The position numbers were made by a program, and so were the translations under genes. Below the pieces are notes generated by a model. It had not been told where the DNA came from and ran no database searches. It worked only from the letters and a program-made list of their open reading frames with translations. From assembly GCA_900547275.1 (NCBI GenBank), contig URGA01000052.1, positions 1-14,355 on the forward strand: a DNA stretch of 14,355 nt. The letters run 5' to 3'. Source of the DNA: an uncultured Oscillospiraceae bacterium (GTDB lineage Bacteria > Bacillota > Clostridia > Oscillospirales > Acutalibacteraceae). Positions 1 through 7,351 of the stretch are shown piece after piece; positions within the stretch are counted from its first letter, which is position 1; every line of letters starts with the position of its first letter.

Positions 1-10
1 TTAAAAAAAC

Positions 11-19
11 TGATATAAT
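11..19 (+). promoter_or_regulatory. dnaA promoter, extended -10 element
   Basis: TGATATAAT reads as an extended -10: TG, one base, then a perfect TATAAT at 14-19. A -35 at the usual distance would fall before base 1, so it cannot be seen. Transcription would start near base 26, giving dnaA a leader of about 66 nt. DnaA-box-like sites lie directly downstream inside that leader, which fits DnaA autoregulation. Confidence 0.6.
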
Positions 20-39
20 ATATCCAAATTGTATTTCTG

Positions 40-74
40 AAATTTTGCACATTTTTTCTATTTATTGTGCAACG
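40..74. promoter_or_regulatory. DnaA-box-like sites in the dnaA leader
   Basis: TTTTGCACA at 43-51 on the plus strand fits the relaxed DnaA-box consensus TTWTNCACA. A second site on the minus strand at 66-74 reads CGTTGCACA, so the 7-mer TTGCACA occurs as an inverted pair (45-51 and 66-72). The 12-mer AAATTTTGCACA at 40-51 recurs exactly at 1489-1500 in the dnaA-dnaN gap. A weaker site, ATATCCAAA, lies at 20-28. The location between promoter and start codon suggests DnaA binding for autoregulation, or the upstream part of a bipartite origin. Binding itself is inferred. Confidence 0.5.
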
Positions 75-91
75 TGTACCAAGGAGATAAT

Positions 92-1423
92 ATGGATTCA
101 TTTAACGATATATGGAACGCTGTTCTCGACTATTTCAGGGAGCGTATTTCTGTTCAGGCTTACCAGGTCTGGATTGATACTATCCGCTTCGACGGAATTG
201 AGGGAACAAAAGTAAAACTTCATTTTGCCAACGCAATGAAGAAGAGCATCGTTGTTGCTCAGTACGACGAAATGTTTAAAGAAGCGTTTGAAGCAGTAAT
301 GGGCTTTAAACTTGATATTGAATATACCTGCGACGAAGAAAAGAAAGAGGAGCAGGAAGATAAAGAAGATAAAATTGCCGAGTTTTACAAAAGCGACGAA
401 CACACATTTGACAACTTTATCGTAGGTCCGTCAAACCGTTTCGTTTACGCCGCGGCAAAGGCTGTTGCGGCAGATCCGGGCGGACTTAACAACAAAACCA
501 ACTACAACCCGCTTTTCATTTACGGTAATTCAGGACTTGGAAAGACCCATATCCTAAACGCTATTTGCCACGAAGTTAACCGTAATTTTCCCGAAATGAA
601 AATTACATACGTCAAGGCGGAAGAATTTACAAACGAATTTCTCGTTGCTCTTCAGCGCAAGAGCATAGACGAATTTCACAATAAATACCGCAACAACATC
701 GACCTGTTTCTTGTGGACGATATTCAGTTTATCGGTAACAAGGAACAGACGATTGAGGAATTTTTCCATACATTTTCCGCCCTCAGGGACAACGGAAAAC
801 AGATTGTTCTGACGTCAGACCGTCTGCCGAAAGAAATTCCTTCTATTACAGACAGACTTAAAACAAGATTTGAGGACGGTCTGCTGGCGGACATTCAGCC
901 TCCGGAATTTGAGACCCGCTGCGCTATCATCAAGCGCAAAGCGCAGATACTCAACTTTGATATTCCGGAACCTGTTGTTGAATACATTGCAGAGAGAGTT
1001 AAGACAAACATACGCCACCTTGAAAGCGTTACAAAGAAACTCCAGGCGATGCAGAGCCTCAACAACCAGCCCCCCACCATTGCTTTTGCTCAGTGCGTGA
1101 TTAAAGATATTCTTGTTGACTCTCAGCCCCTGCCGATTACAATTCAGCGCATTGTTGAAGAAGTCAGCAGAACAACTGGTATCGCCGTTGAAGACATTTA
1201 CGGCAAACTCCAGAAGGCAAATATCAGCCACGCCCGCAAAATGACGTTTTACGTAATAAGAAAAGTTACAAATATGAGTTACGAAGCCATCGGCGAGGAA
1301 TTCAAAAAGCACCACTCAACCGTTATGTACAACATCAACGAGATTGAAAAAGAGATGGAGCGGGACTCAAAACTTGAAAGACAGATAAACAACATTATCA
1401 GCAATGTTAAAAGTTACCAATAA
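92..1423 (+). CDS. dnaA: Chromosomal replication initiator protein DnaA
   Basis: DnaA is the AAA+ ATPase that binds DnaA boxes, melts oriC and loads the replicative helicase. The start at 92 is chosen because AAGGAG at 81-86 lies 5 nt upstream; an in-frame TTG at 65 precedes this site and lacks support. The 443-aa product shows an N-terminal domain I (about 1-80), a short acidic linker (81-100), and the AAA+ core with Walker A GNSGLGKT at 145-152, Walker B LFLVDD at 205-210, sensor 1 LTSD at 240-243 and a sensor 2 region near NIRHLE (306-311). Domain IV (about 345-443) binds DNA. Its signature is unusual: KKHHSTV at 405-411 replaces the common GGRDHTTV, with Asp changed to His407 and the loop one residue shorter. 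RFEDGL at 259-264 replaces the common RFEWGL. Identity is certain from motifs and position; the effect of these changes on box recognition is inferred. Confidence 0.98.
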   Translation: MDSFNDIWNAVLDYFRERISVQAYQVWIDTIRFDGIEGTKVKLHFANAMKKSIVVAQYDEMFKEAFEAVMGFKLDIEYTCDEEKKEEQEDKEDKIAEFYKSDEHTFDNFIVGPSNRFVYAAAKAVAADPGGLNNKTNYNPLFIYGNSGLGKTHILNAICHEVNRNFPEMKITYVKAEEFTNEFLVALQRKSIDEFHNKYRNNIDLFLVDDIQFIGNKEQTIEEFFHTFSALRDNGKQIVLTSDRLPKEIPSITDRLKTRFEDGLLADIQPPEFETRCAIIKRKAQILNFDIPEPVVEYIAERVKTNIRHLESVTKKLQAMQSLNNQPPTIAFAQCVIKDILVDSQPLPITIQRIVEEVSRTTGIAVEDIYGKLQKANISHARKMTFYVIRKVTNMSYEAIGEEFKKHHSTVMYNINEIEKEMERDSKLERQINNIISNVKSYQ

Positions 1424-1659
1424 AACCACTTTTCAACAGAGTTTTTCTTTTTCCACAGAAAGTTTTTAACATACGCTGCGGAAATCAAAAATTTTGCACA
1501 ATGTAAACATTTCTTCAACACGGCGGTTTAGGAAAAATTAACGGCTGTTTTTCCCAGCATAAAAACAAAAAATTAAGTTTTCCTAAATTTCCACACCCTA
1601 TAAGAATACTAATAAAACAATATGTATGATGAAGAGAAAAAACGGAGGTAATTGTTCTT
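1424..1659. other. Probable oriC, dnaA-dnaN intergenic region
   Basis: This 236-bp AT-rich gap between dnaA and dnaN is a usual site of oriC in Firmicutes. DnaA-box-like 9-mers, all on the plus strand, are TTTTCAACA (1430-1438), TTTTCCACA (1449-1457), TTTTGCACA (1492-1500), TCTTCAACA (1512-1520) and ATTTCCACA (1587-1595). Two of them fit the relaxed TTWTNCACA; none is the strong TTATCCACA. The last box is followed by CCC and an A/T-rich stretch (about 1599-1642), an order resembling the Bacillus subtilis unwinding region upstream of dnaN. Clear DnaA-trio repeats were not found. The dnaN ribosome site GGAGGT (1644-1649) closes the region. No terminator or small gene was seen here. A dnaN promoter may be present, but no convincing -35/-10 pair was found. 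Confidence 0.7.
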
Positions 1660-2772
1660 ATGAAATTCACCTGCAGCACAAAAGAGTTAAACAATGCTTG
1701 CAACAACGTTATGAGAGCTGTAAGCACAAAGGTAACTATTCCTACTATTGAAGGTATACTTATTGAATGCGGCAGCGATACTCTGAGCCTTACAGGTTAT
1801 GACTTTGAGTTCGGCATCAACACCACACTGCAGGCAAACGTTACCGACCCCGGCGCAATCGTTATCAACGCAAAGGTGCTCTGCTCAATTATTAAAGAGC
1901 TTGTTGCCGATACGGTAACTTTTGACATCAGCGGAGTTTCCGTTTCTATCATCAGCGGAGCGGCTCAGTATAATATTACAGGTATTGACGCGGAGGATTA
2001 TCCCGAACTGCCCAGCGTAAGCGGCGGCTATCCTCTTTTCCTTAACCAGAACGTACTTCAGAAAATGGTTATGCAGACGCTTTTTGCAGTTGCAGACAGC
2101 GAGGCGTCAAAGCCTGTTCATACAGGTCTTAAATTTGAAATGAGCATGAACCAGCTTCGTCTTGTAGGCGTTGACGGATACAGACTTGCTATCCGCACAG
2201 AAACAGTTAAATACGACGGAGAAGATATCAGCTTTATCGTTCCCAAAAAGACTATACGCGAACTTATTAAACTTATGTCTCCCGAAGATGATAAAAATAT
2301 TTCAATCAGCGTCGGCAAGCGCCACATTGTTTTTGAAGTAGGCGATTACAGCATTATAAGCCGATTGCTTGAAGGCGATTTTCTTGATTACAACGCGGCT
2401 GTTCCGAAAACTGCGGCTACTACCGTTCTTATCAATACAGAAGACGCAATCAAATGTATAACAAGCACACTGCCTGTTATTGAAAATAACCAGAAAAACC
2501 CCATTCGTTGTCTTTTTGAAGGCGACGAAATGAGAGTTTCCACCGTTTCAAGTCTCGGTCGAGTTGTTGACTACACCCACGCAAACTGCAGCGGCGACAG
2601 AGTTGAGATTGGTTTTAACTCAAAATATGTGCTTGACGCACTTAACGCCGCTGACACAGACCAGGTTCGCATTGAACTCAACGGTCCTGTCAGCCCCACA
2701 AAGATTTTACCGCTGAACGACGACAGTTTCCTGTTCCTCGTTCTTCCAATGAGGCTTAAAAATGAAGGTTAA
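1660..2772 (+). CDS. dnaN: DNA polymerase III subunit beta (sliding clamp)
   Basis: DnaN dimerises into a ring around DNA and tethers DNA polymerase III and other replication and repair enzymes. The 370-aa length is normal for a three-domain beta clamp. The N-terminus (MKFTCSTKELNNACNNVMRA, then the TIPTIEGI region) and the C-terminal LVLPMRL ending are typical of the family; these ends bound the repeated clamp folds and the partner-binding pocket. GGAGGT at 1644-1649 precedes the ATG by 10 nt. The stop overlaps the yaaA start by 11 nt, so translation of the two is probably coupled. No truncation or unusual feature was seen. Confidence 0.97.
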   Translation: MKFTCSTKELNNACNNVMRAVSTKVTIPTIEGILIECGSDTLSLTGYDFEFGINTTLQANVTDPGAIVINAKVLCSIIKELVADTVTFDISGVSVSIISGAAQYNITGIDAEDYPELPSVSGGYPLFLNQNVLQKMVMQTLFAVADSEASKPVHTGLKFEMSMNQLRLVGVDGYRLAIRTETVKYDGEDISFIVPKKTIRELIKLMSPEDDKNISISVGKRHIVFEVGDYSIISRLLEGDFLDYNAAVPKTAATTVLINTEDAIKCITSTLPVIENNQKNPIRCLFEGDEMRVSTVSSLGRVVDYTHANCSGDRVEIGFNSKYVLDALNAADTDQVRIELNGPVSPTKILPLNDDSFLFLVLPMRLKNEG

Positions 2773-3010
2773 CGTTTCCGTAAAAAAACATGAGTGTGAA
2801 GAAGTAACGATCCACACCGATTTTATAAGGCTTGACGCTTTTCTTAAATTTAAAGGACTTGCAGAGACAGGCGGCCACGCAAAAATGCTTATCCAGGACG
2901 GAATGGTGAAGGTAAACGGCGAAGTTTGCACCGCAAGAGGAAAAAAAATTAAGAATAACGACGTTATTTCTTTTTACGGCACAGATTACAAAATAAAACA
3001 TGAAGATTAA
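2762..3010 (+). CDS. yaaA: S4-domain RNA-binding protein YaaA/RlbA
   Basis: This 82-aa protein carries an S4-type RNA-binding fold at about residues 18-76. Visible hallmarks are RLDAFLKFKGLAETGGHAK, then LIQDGMVKVNGEVCTARGKKI and the NDVISFYG segment. Its position between dnaN and recF is the standard Firmicutes place for yaaA, a small protein associated with ribosome assembly (established for the family only loosely). It overlaps dnaN by 11 nt and recF by 11 nt. No strong own ribosome site is seen, so it probably depends on coupled translation from dnaN. Confidence 0.92.
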   Translation: MKVNVSVKKHECEEVTIHTDFIRLDAFLKFKGLAETGGHAKMLIQDGMVKVNGEVCTARGKKIKNNDVISFYGTDYKIKHED

Positions 3011-4088
3011 CTCAATAGAGATAGAAAATTACCGCAATATTGAAAAGGCTCAGATGAGTTTTGACGACGTAAACATTATTTACGGCGAAAACGCTCAGGG
3101 CAAAACAAATCTTATTGAAGCAATCTATCTTTTTACCGGAGCAAAAAGTTTTCGCGGGGCAAAAGACGCGGAAACCGTCCGTTTCGGCTGTGACTTTGCC
3201 CGCCTTAAAATAAATTTTGAGGGGAAAGACCGTTTGCAGGAAGCGACGCTGGTTATAAAAAACAGACGTCAGGCCACACTCAACGGCATAAAAAAGACCA
3301 GCCCCTCTGCCCTCGGCGACGAGGTAAAGGCGGTGGTTTTCAGCCCCGCTCATCTTTCAATGATAAAAAGCGGTCCTGCTGAAAGAAGAAAATTTATAGA
3401 CACGGCGCTTTGCCAGATAAAATCAGGCTACAAGAAACTGCTTTCTGATTACAACCGCTGTCTTGTTCAGCGCAATATTCTGCTTAAAGATATAGGCGAG
3501 GGAAAGATTGACCCGGATATGCTCTGTATCTGGAACAGAAACATTGTAAAAACAGGGGCGAAGATAATTTATCAGAGAGCAAAATATATTGAAGCGCTCC
3601 AAAAACCCGCCGAGGAGATACATTTCGGTCTTTCCGGCGACAGGGAAAAAATAGGTCTTTCCGTTACCGGCAGTTTTGAGCCGGCGGGAATGAGCCTTGA
3701 AGAGATAGAGAGCGCCCTTTCCGAAAAAATGCAGGAAGCCCAGAAAGAAGATATGTATTTAAGGGCGACAACAGTGGGCCCCCACAGGGACGACCTTGAA
3801 ATTACAATAAACGGCTTTTCCGCAAGAAAATACGGCAGTCAGGGCCAGCAGAGAAGCTGTGTGCTTTCCCTTAAACTGGCGGAGGCAGAAATTCTCAGCC
3901 GAATGACCGGGGACGAGCCAATCGCACTGCTGGACGACGTTATGAGCGAACTTGACGAAACACGCCAGGACTATATCTTAAACCACATGAAGAACAGGCA
4001 GATATTTATTACCTGCTGTGACGCAAATACAGTGCTTCGCCTTAAAGAGGGCAAAACTTTTCATATTGAAAACGGAGGAATAGCCTAA
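3000..4088 (+). CDS. recF: DNA replication and repair protein RecF
   Basis: RecF is an SMC-like ATPase that, with RecO and RecR, loads RecA at single-strand gaps. The 362-aa protein shows Walker A GENAQGKTN at 29-37, the ABC-type signature GSQGQQRS at 279-286, and Walker B IALLDDVMSELD at 308-319 with the D-loop. The N-terminal segment KINSIEIENYRNI is characteristic. The start lies 11 nt inside the end of yaaA, and the stop TAA overlaps the remB ATG by one base (TAATG). All catalytic motifs are intact and the length is normal. Confidence 0.97.
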   Translation: MKINSIEIENYRNIEKAQMSFDDVNIIYGENAQGKTNLIEAIYLFTGAKSFRGAKDAETVRFGCDFARLKINFEGKDRLQEATLVIKNRRQATLNGIKKTSPSALGDEVKAVVFSPAHLSMIKSGPAERRKFIDTALCQIKSGYKKLLSDYNRCLVQRNILLKDIGEGKIDPDMLCIWNRNIVKTGAKIIYQRAKYIEALQKPAEEIHFGLSGDREKIGLSVTGSFEPAGMSLEEIESALSEKMQEAQKEDMYLRATTVGPHRDDLEITINGFSARKYGSQGQQRSCVLSLKLAEAEILSRMTGDEPIALLDDVMSELDETRQDYILNHMKNRQIFITCCDANTVLRLKEGKTFHIENGGIA

Positions 4089-4321
4089 TGTTTCTTCATC
4101 TCGGCGAAGACACCGTAGTTAACTCAAAAGAGATTATCGGAATTTTTGATATGGATACCTCCACCGTCAGCAAAGTTACCCGTGACTTTCTGAACAAGGC
4201 GGAGAAAAACAAAAAAATCGTTTACGTCAACTACGAACTGCCAAAAAGTTTCGTAGTGACCGGGAATAAAATTTATGTCAGCCCGCTTAACGCAACAACA
4301 CTGCTTAAGCGAAGCAGATAG
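4088..4321 (+). CDS. remB: Extracellular matrix regulator RemB (DUF370)
   Basis: This 77-aa protein matches the DUF370/RemB (YaaB) family found between recF and gyrB in Bacillus and many Clostridia. Typical elements are MFLHLGED at the start, the STVSKVTRDFL segment (about 25-35), LPKSFVVTG (about 51-59) and the SPLNATTLLKR end. In B. subtilis RemB and its relative RemA are linked to control of biofilm matrix genes; RemA is a DNA-binding regulator, while the biochemical role of RemB is less clear. The start overlaps the recF stop by one base. The gap to gyrB is 11 nt and contains the gyrB ribosome site. Confidence 0.88.
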   Translation: MFLHLGEDTVVNSKEIIGIFDMDTSTVSKVTRDFLNKAEKNKKIVYVNYELPKSFVVTGNKIYVSPLNATTLLKRSR

Positions 4322-4332
4322 GAGATTATAAA

Positions 4333-6291
4333 ATGAGCGAAGAAATCAAAACAAACCTGGAAGAGGAAGATATGGACACCGTTGTTACGGAAGAATATTC
4401 CGCAAAAGATATTCAGGTTCTTGAAGGACTTGAGGCGGTGCGCAAAAGACCGGGTATGTATATCGGTTCAACAGGCCCCAGAGGTCTGCACCACCTGGTT
4501 TACGAGATTGTGGACAACTCCATCGACGAAGCGCTGGCAGGAGTCTGCACTCATATTGAAACAGAGATACTTCCCGGAAACGTTATTTCGGTAAGAGATA
4601 ACGGACGAGGAATTCCAACAGGTATCAACGAAAAAACGGGACTGCCCGCAGTCACTGTCGTTCTTACCGTGCTCCACGCCGGCGGTAAATTCGGCGGTTC
4701 GGGCTACAAGGTTTCCGGCGGTCTTCACGGCGTTGGTTCCTCTGTTGTAAACGCGCTGTCTGAATGGCTTGAGGTTGAAGTAACCCAAAACGGCCATATC
4801 TATGCTCAGCGATTTGAAAGAGGTATTCCCGTTGACGATCTCCACATTATCGGCGACGCGGAAGGTCACGGAACTCTTATCCGCTTTAAGGCTGACGCAG
4901 AAATATTCTCTGAAACTACCGAATATGAATTTGACGTTCTTTCCCGCAGACTGAGAGAGCAGGCTTTTCTCAACGCCGGTCTTTCAATAACTCTTACCGA
5001 CAAGAGAGGGGAAGAAGAGATAAGCGAAGAATACTGCTATGAAGGCGGTATCCGCGAATTTGTAAAATATATCAATACCACAAGAGGACTTAATCCTATT
5101 CAGGACGAAGTTATCCATATTTCCACAACGAAAGGCGACCGCAGTGCGGAAGTAGCTCTCTGCTACACCGACAGCTACAATGAAACTATGCTTTCATTCG
5201 CCAACAATATTAACACCATTGACGGCGGTACCCACGAAACAGGATTTAAAACAGCGCTGACCAGAGTGTTCAACGACTACGGCAAGAAGTTCAATATCCT
5301 CAAGGATAACGACAAAAAACTTACCGGCGACGACGTTCGCGAAGGTCTTACCGCGGTAATCAGCGTTAAACTTACAGAAGCCCAGTTTGAAGGCCAGACA
5401 AAGGGCAAACTCGGCAACACGGATATTACCGGCCTTGTTTCTTCCCTTGTTTACGACAAGCTGATGACTTATTTTGAGGAAAATCCCGCCGTTGCAAAAG
5501 CACTGCTTTCTAAGTCTCTTGACGCTTCAAGAGCCAGAGAAGCGGCGCGAAAAGCAAGAGACAACGCCAGAAACAAGAGCGGACTTGAAAACACGAAGCT
5601 GCCGGGCAAACTTGCCGACTGCACATCAAACGACCCTGAACTCTGCGAAATATATATCGTCGAGGGTGACTCCGCCGGCGGTTCCGCAAAGGAAGGAAGA
5701 GACCGTGCCCACCAGGCAATTCTTCCTCTTTGGGGTAAAATGCTCAACGTTGAAAAGGCACGTCTTGACAAGGTTTACGGCAACGAAAAACTGATGCCCG
5801 TTGTTACCGCTTTGGGAACAAGCATCGGCGACGATTTTGACATTGAAAAACTGCGTTACCATAAAATAGTAATCATGGCGGATGCCGATGTTGACGGCGC
5901 CCATATCCGCACGCTTCTTTTGACATTTTTCTTCCGCTATATGAAGCCGCTGGTTGAGGGAGGCTATATTTACCTTGCCCAGCCGCCGCTTTTCAAAATT
6001 TCAAAAGGCAAAAAGTTCCAATACGCCTTCAGCGACGAAGAGCGCGACCGCATGATAGCCGAAATGGGCGGTCAGTGCGATATTCAGCGTTACAAAGGTC
6101 TTGGTGAGATGGATCCCGAACAGCTTTGGGAAACAACAATGGACCCCGAGTTCAGAACGATGCTCAGAGTTACGGTTGAGGACGCTCAGCAGGCTGATGA
6201 AACATTTTCAATCTTAATGGGAGACAACGTAGAGCCCAGGCGTGAATTTATTGAAAAGAACGCCAAATACGTTGAAAATCTGGATATATGA
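4333..6291 (+). CDS. gyrB: DNA gyrase subunit B
   Basis: GyrB supplies ATP hydrolysis and part of the cleavage centre of gyrase, which introduces negative supercoils together with GyrA. The 652-aa protein has a GHKL ATPase domain with EIVDNSIDEALAG (Glu58, Asn62), RDNGRGIP at 88-95 and the KVSGGLHGVGSS loop at 126-137. The toprim domain has EGDSAGG from Glu444 and the metal-binding DADVDG at 517-522. The C-terminal tail RYKGLGEMDPEQLWETTMDP is typical. PLWGKMLNVEKARLDKVYG in the toprim region replaces the PL(K/R)GKILNVE form of E. coli; I recall the former from clostridial GyrB. AGGAG at 4320-4324 lies 8 nt before the ATG. The stop overlaps the next gene by ATGA. Confidence 0.98.
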   Translation: MSEEIKTNLEEEDMDTVVTEEYSAKDIQVLEGLEAVRKRPGMYIGSTGPRGLHHLVYEIVDNSIDEALAGVCTHIETEILPGNVISVRDNGRGIPTGINEKTGLPAVTVVLTVLHAGGKFGGSGYKVSGGLHGVGSSVVNALSEWLEVEVTQNGHIYAQRFERGIPVDDLHIIGDAEGHGTLIRFKADAEIFSETTEYEFDVLSRRLREQAFLNAGLSITLTDKRGEEEISEEYCYEGGIREFVKYINTTRGLNPIQDEVIHISTTKGDRSAEVALCYTDSYNETMLSFANNINTIDGGTHETGFKTALTRVFNDYGKKFNILKDNDKKLTGDDVREGLTAVISVKLTEAQFEGQTKGKLGNTDITGLVSSLVYDKLMTYFEENPAVAKALLSKSLDASRAREAARKARDNARNKSGLENTKLPGKLADCTSNDPELCEIYIVEGDSAGGSAKEGRDRAHQAILPLWGKMLNVEKARLDKVYGNEKLMPVVTALGTSIGDDFDIEKLRYHKIVIMADADVDGAHIRTLLLTFFFRYMKPLVEGGYIYLAQPPLFKISKGKKFQYAFSDEERDRMIAEMGGQCDIQRYKGLGEMDPEQLWETTMDPEFRTMLRVTVEDAQQADETFSILMGDNVEPRREFIEKNAKYVENLDI

Positions 6292-6791
6292 CAAGTTTAT
6301 CTTTTACAATGACGCCTGAGGAATACTACCGCGGCTTTAAATTCAAAAGCAGACAAAACAGGAGCGCAATGGTGCTTATGCCGATTGTTTCTGTGCTTAT
6401 TTCGGTTGTTTTGATAGTTCTTTATTTCTTTTTATGGAAAGAACAGATAATGCCGTTTTTTGCCGCAGTGCTTATCATTTTTCCTTCCTCATCTTTATGG
6501 ATAGAGAAAAAGACGATAAAGGCGGAATATATGTCATCCCACGTTATGAGCGGCGAGCACACCGTTCGGCTCCACGAAGACGGAATTGAATTTTTCGGGG
6601 GATTTGAAAAAATATTTGTTAAGTGGGACAGGCTCACCGGCGTTAAGGACACGGGAAAAGAACTTATCCTTATCCCCTGCCGCAGAACGGGCGCGTTCGT
6701 TATAAGCAAATCGCGCTATGCCGGGGAAGAATTAAACGCTGTTTTAAGCGATGTCCATGAGAAAGCGGCGGCTTTCCGAGGTGAAAAATGA
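6288..6791 (+). CDS. YcxB-like membrane protein (first of a pair)
   Basis: This 167-aa protein has the layout of the YcxB-like family: a short cytoplasmic start (FTMTPEEYYRGFKF), two membrane segments at about 27-50 and 54-72, and a C-terminal beta-rich soluble domain (about 88-160). That domain carries HTVRLHEDGIEFFGG, VKWDRLTGVKDTGKELILIP and an RTGAFVISKSRY segment. The function of such proteins is not known. The start overlaps the gyrB stop in an ATGA arrangement, and its own stop overlaps the next gene the same way, so it is translated with gyrB. It resembles its downstream neighbour in architecture. The family call rests on pattern recognition and was not searched. Confidence 0.65.
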   Translation: MTSLSFTMTPEEYYRGFKFKSRQNRSAMVLMPIVSVLISVVLIVLYFFLWKEQIMPFFAAVLIIFPSSSLWIEKKTIKAEYMSSHVMSGEHTVRLHEDGIEFFGGFEKIFVKWDRLTGVKDTGKELILIPCRRTGAFVISKSRYAGEELNAVLSDVHEKAAAFRGEK

Positions 6792-7312
6792 TTATATTTA
6801 CATTTACACCCCGCCGCGACGACTTTTTAAAATATCAGAAATTCCGCACGAAAATGACGCGCTCCTCAGCAATCTTTTACGTTTTGTGCATGATTGCGCT
6901 GGCTTTCAGCCTGTATAACGCAATAACAACAAAAGATTATTACTTTCTTATTGCGATGGTTGTGCTTTGCGCCGTTTGCGGCGGGCTTCTGCTCTACTCA
7001 CGAACGGTAAGCGTAAAAAAGCAGCTGAACGCCGCGGCAAAAGCGGACCCGTCGCTTTTTGCTCCGCAGACAGTAAAAGTTACCGATTCCACGCTGGAGA
7101 TAAGCGTTGACCACGAAGAGGGCGGGCTTAAATTCAGCTCGGTTTATCCGTTTTCGATTTTTTCCGCCGTATTTGATACGGAAGAGGGATTTTATATATT
7201 TGTGCCGGGTATCAATACGATCATTCTGCCTAAGCACGCGTTTCCCGAAGAATTTGCGCGCCAGATGAAAGACCGCTTTATGAAACTGCCGGTATACCGC
7301 AATGTAAAATAG
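6788..7312 (+). CDS. YcxB-like membrane protein (second of a pair)
   Basis: This 174-aa protein repeats the plan of its upstream neighbour: a short start with FTFTPRRDDFLKYQKF, two membrane segments at about 26-46 and 50-70, then a soluble C-terminal domain (about 90-170). That domain contains TVKVTDSTLEIS, SVYPFSIFSAVFDTEEGFYIF and IILPKHAFPEE. Sequence identity to the first copy is low by eye, so the pair is an old duplication or two members acquired together. The start overlaps the previous stop by ATGA. A 39-nt gap with a small hairpin then leads to gyrA. Function is unknown; the location in the gyrase operon suggests co-expression but does not prove a role in supercoiling. Confidence 0.62.
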   Translation: MIIFTFTPRRDDFLKYQKFRTKMTRSSAIFYVLCMIALAFSLYNAITTKDYYFLIAMVVLCAVCGGLLLYSRTVSVKKQLNAAAKADPSLFAPQTVKVTDSTLEISVDHEEGGLKFSSVYPFSIFSAVFDTEEGFYIFVPGINTIILPKHAFPEEFARQMKDRFMKLPVYRNVK

Positions 7313-7351
7313 ACAAAGCAGCGGGTTTTCCCGTTATAGGAGATGCAACCG

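Noticed and set aside
65..91. TTG at 65 as the dnaA start
   Set aside because: It adds nine residues unlike DnaA and precedes the good AAGGAG site at 81-86, which serves the ATG at 92.
815..1315. Long minus-strand open frame opposite dnaA (166 codons)
   Set aside because: It is an antisense shadow of the well-supported dnaA gene, with no ribosome site or recognisable domain.
2954..2975. Terminator-like hairpin followed by T-run near the end of yaaA
   Set aside because: The stem is AT-rich (AATAAC with GTTATT, one G-C pair) with a 3-nt loop, and it lies within overlapping coupled genes; it is too weak to support.
7038..7062. Hairpin AAAAGCG / CGCTTTT inside the second YcxB-like gene
   Set aside because: It has only three G-C pairs, a bulge and no T-run beyond the stem, and it lies in coding sequence.
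7343..7351. ATG at 7343 as the gyrA start
   Set aside because: It touches the AGGAG site with no spacer; ATG at 7352 has a normal 9-nt spacing.
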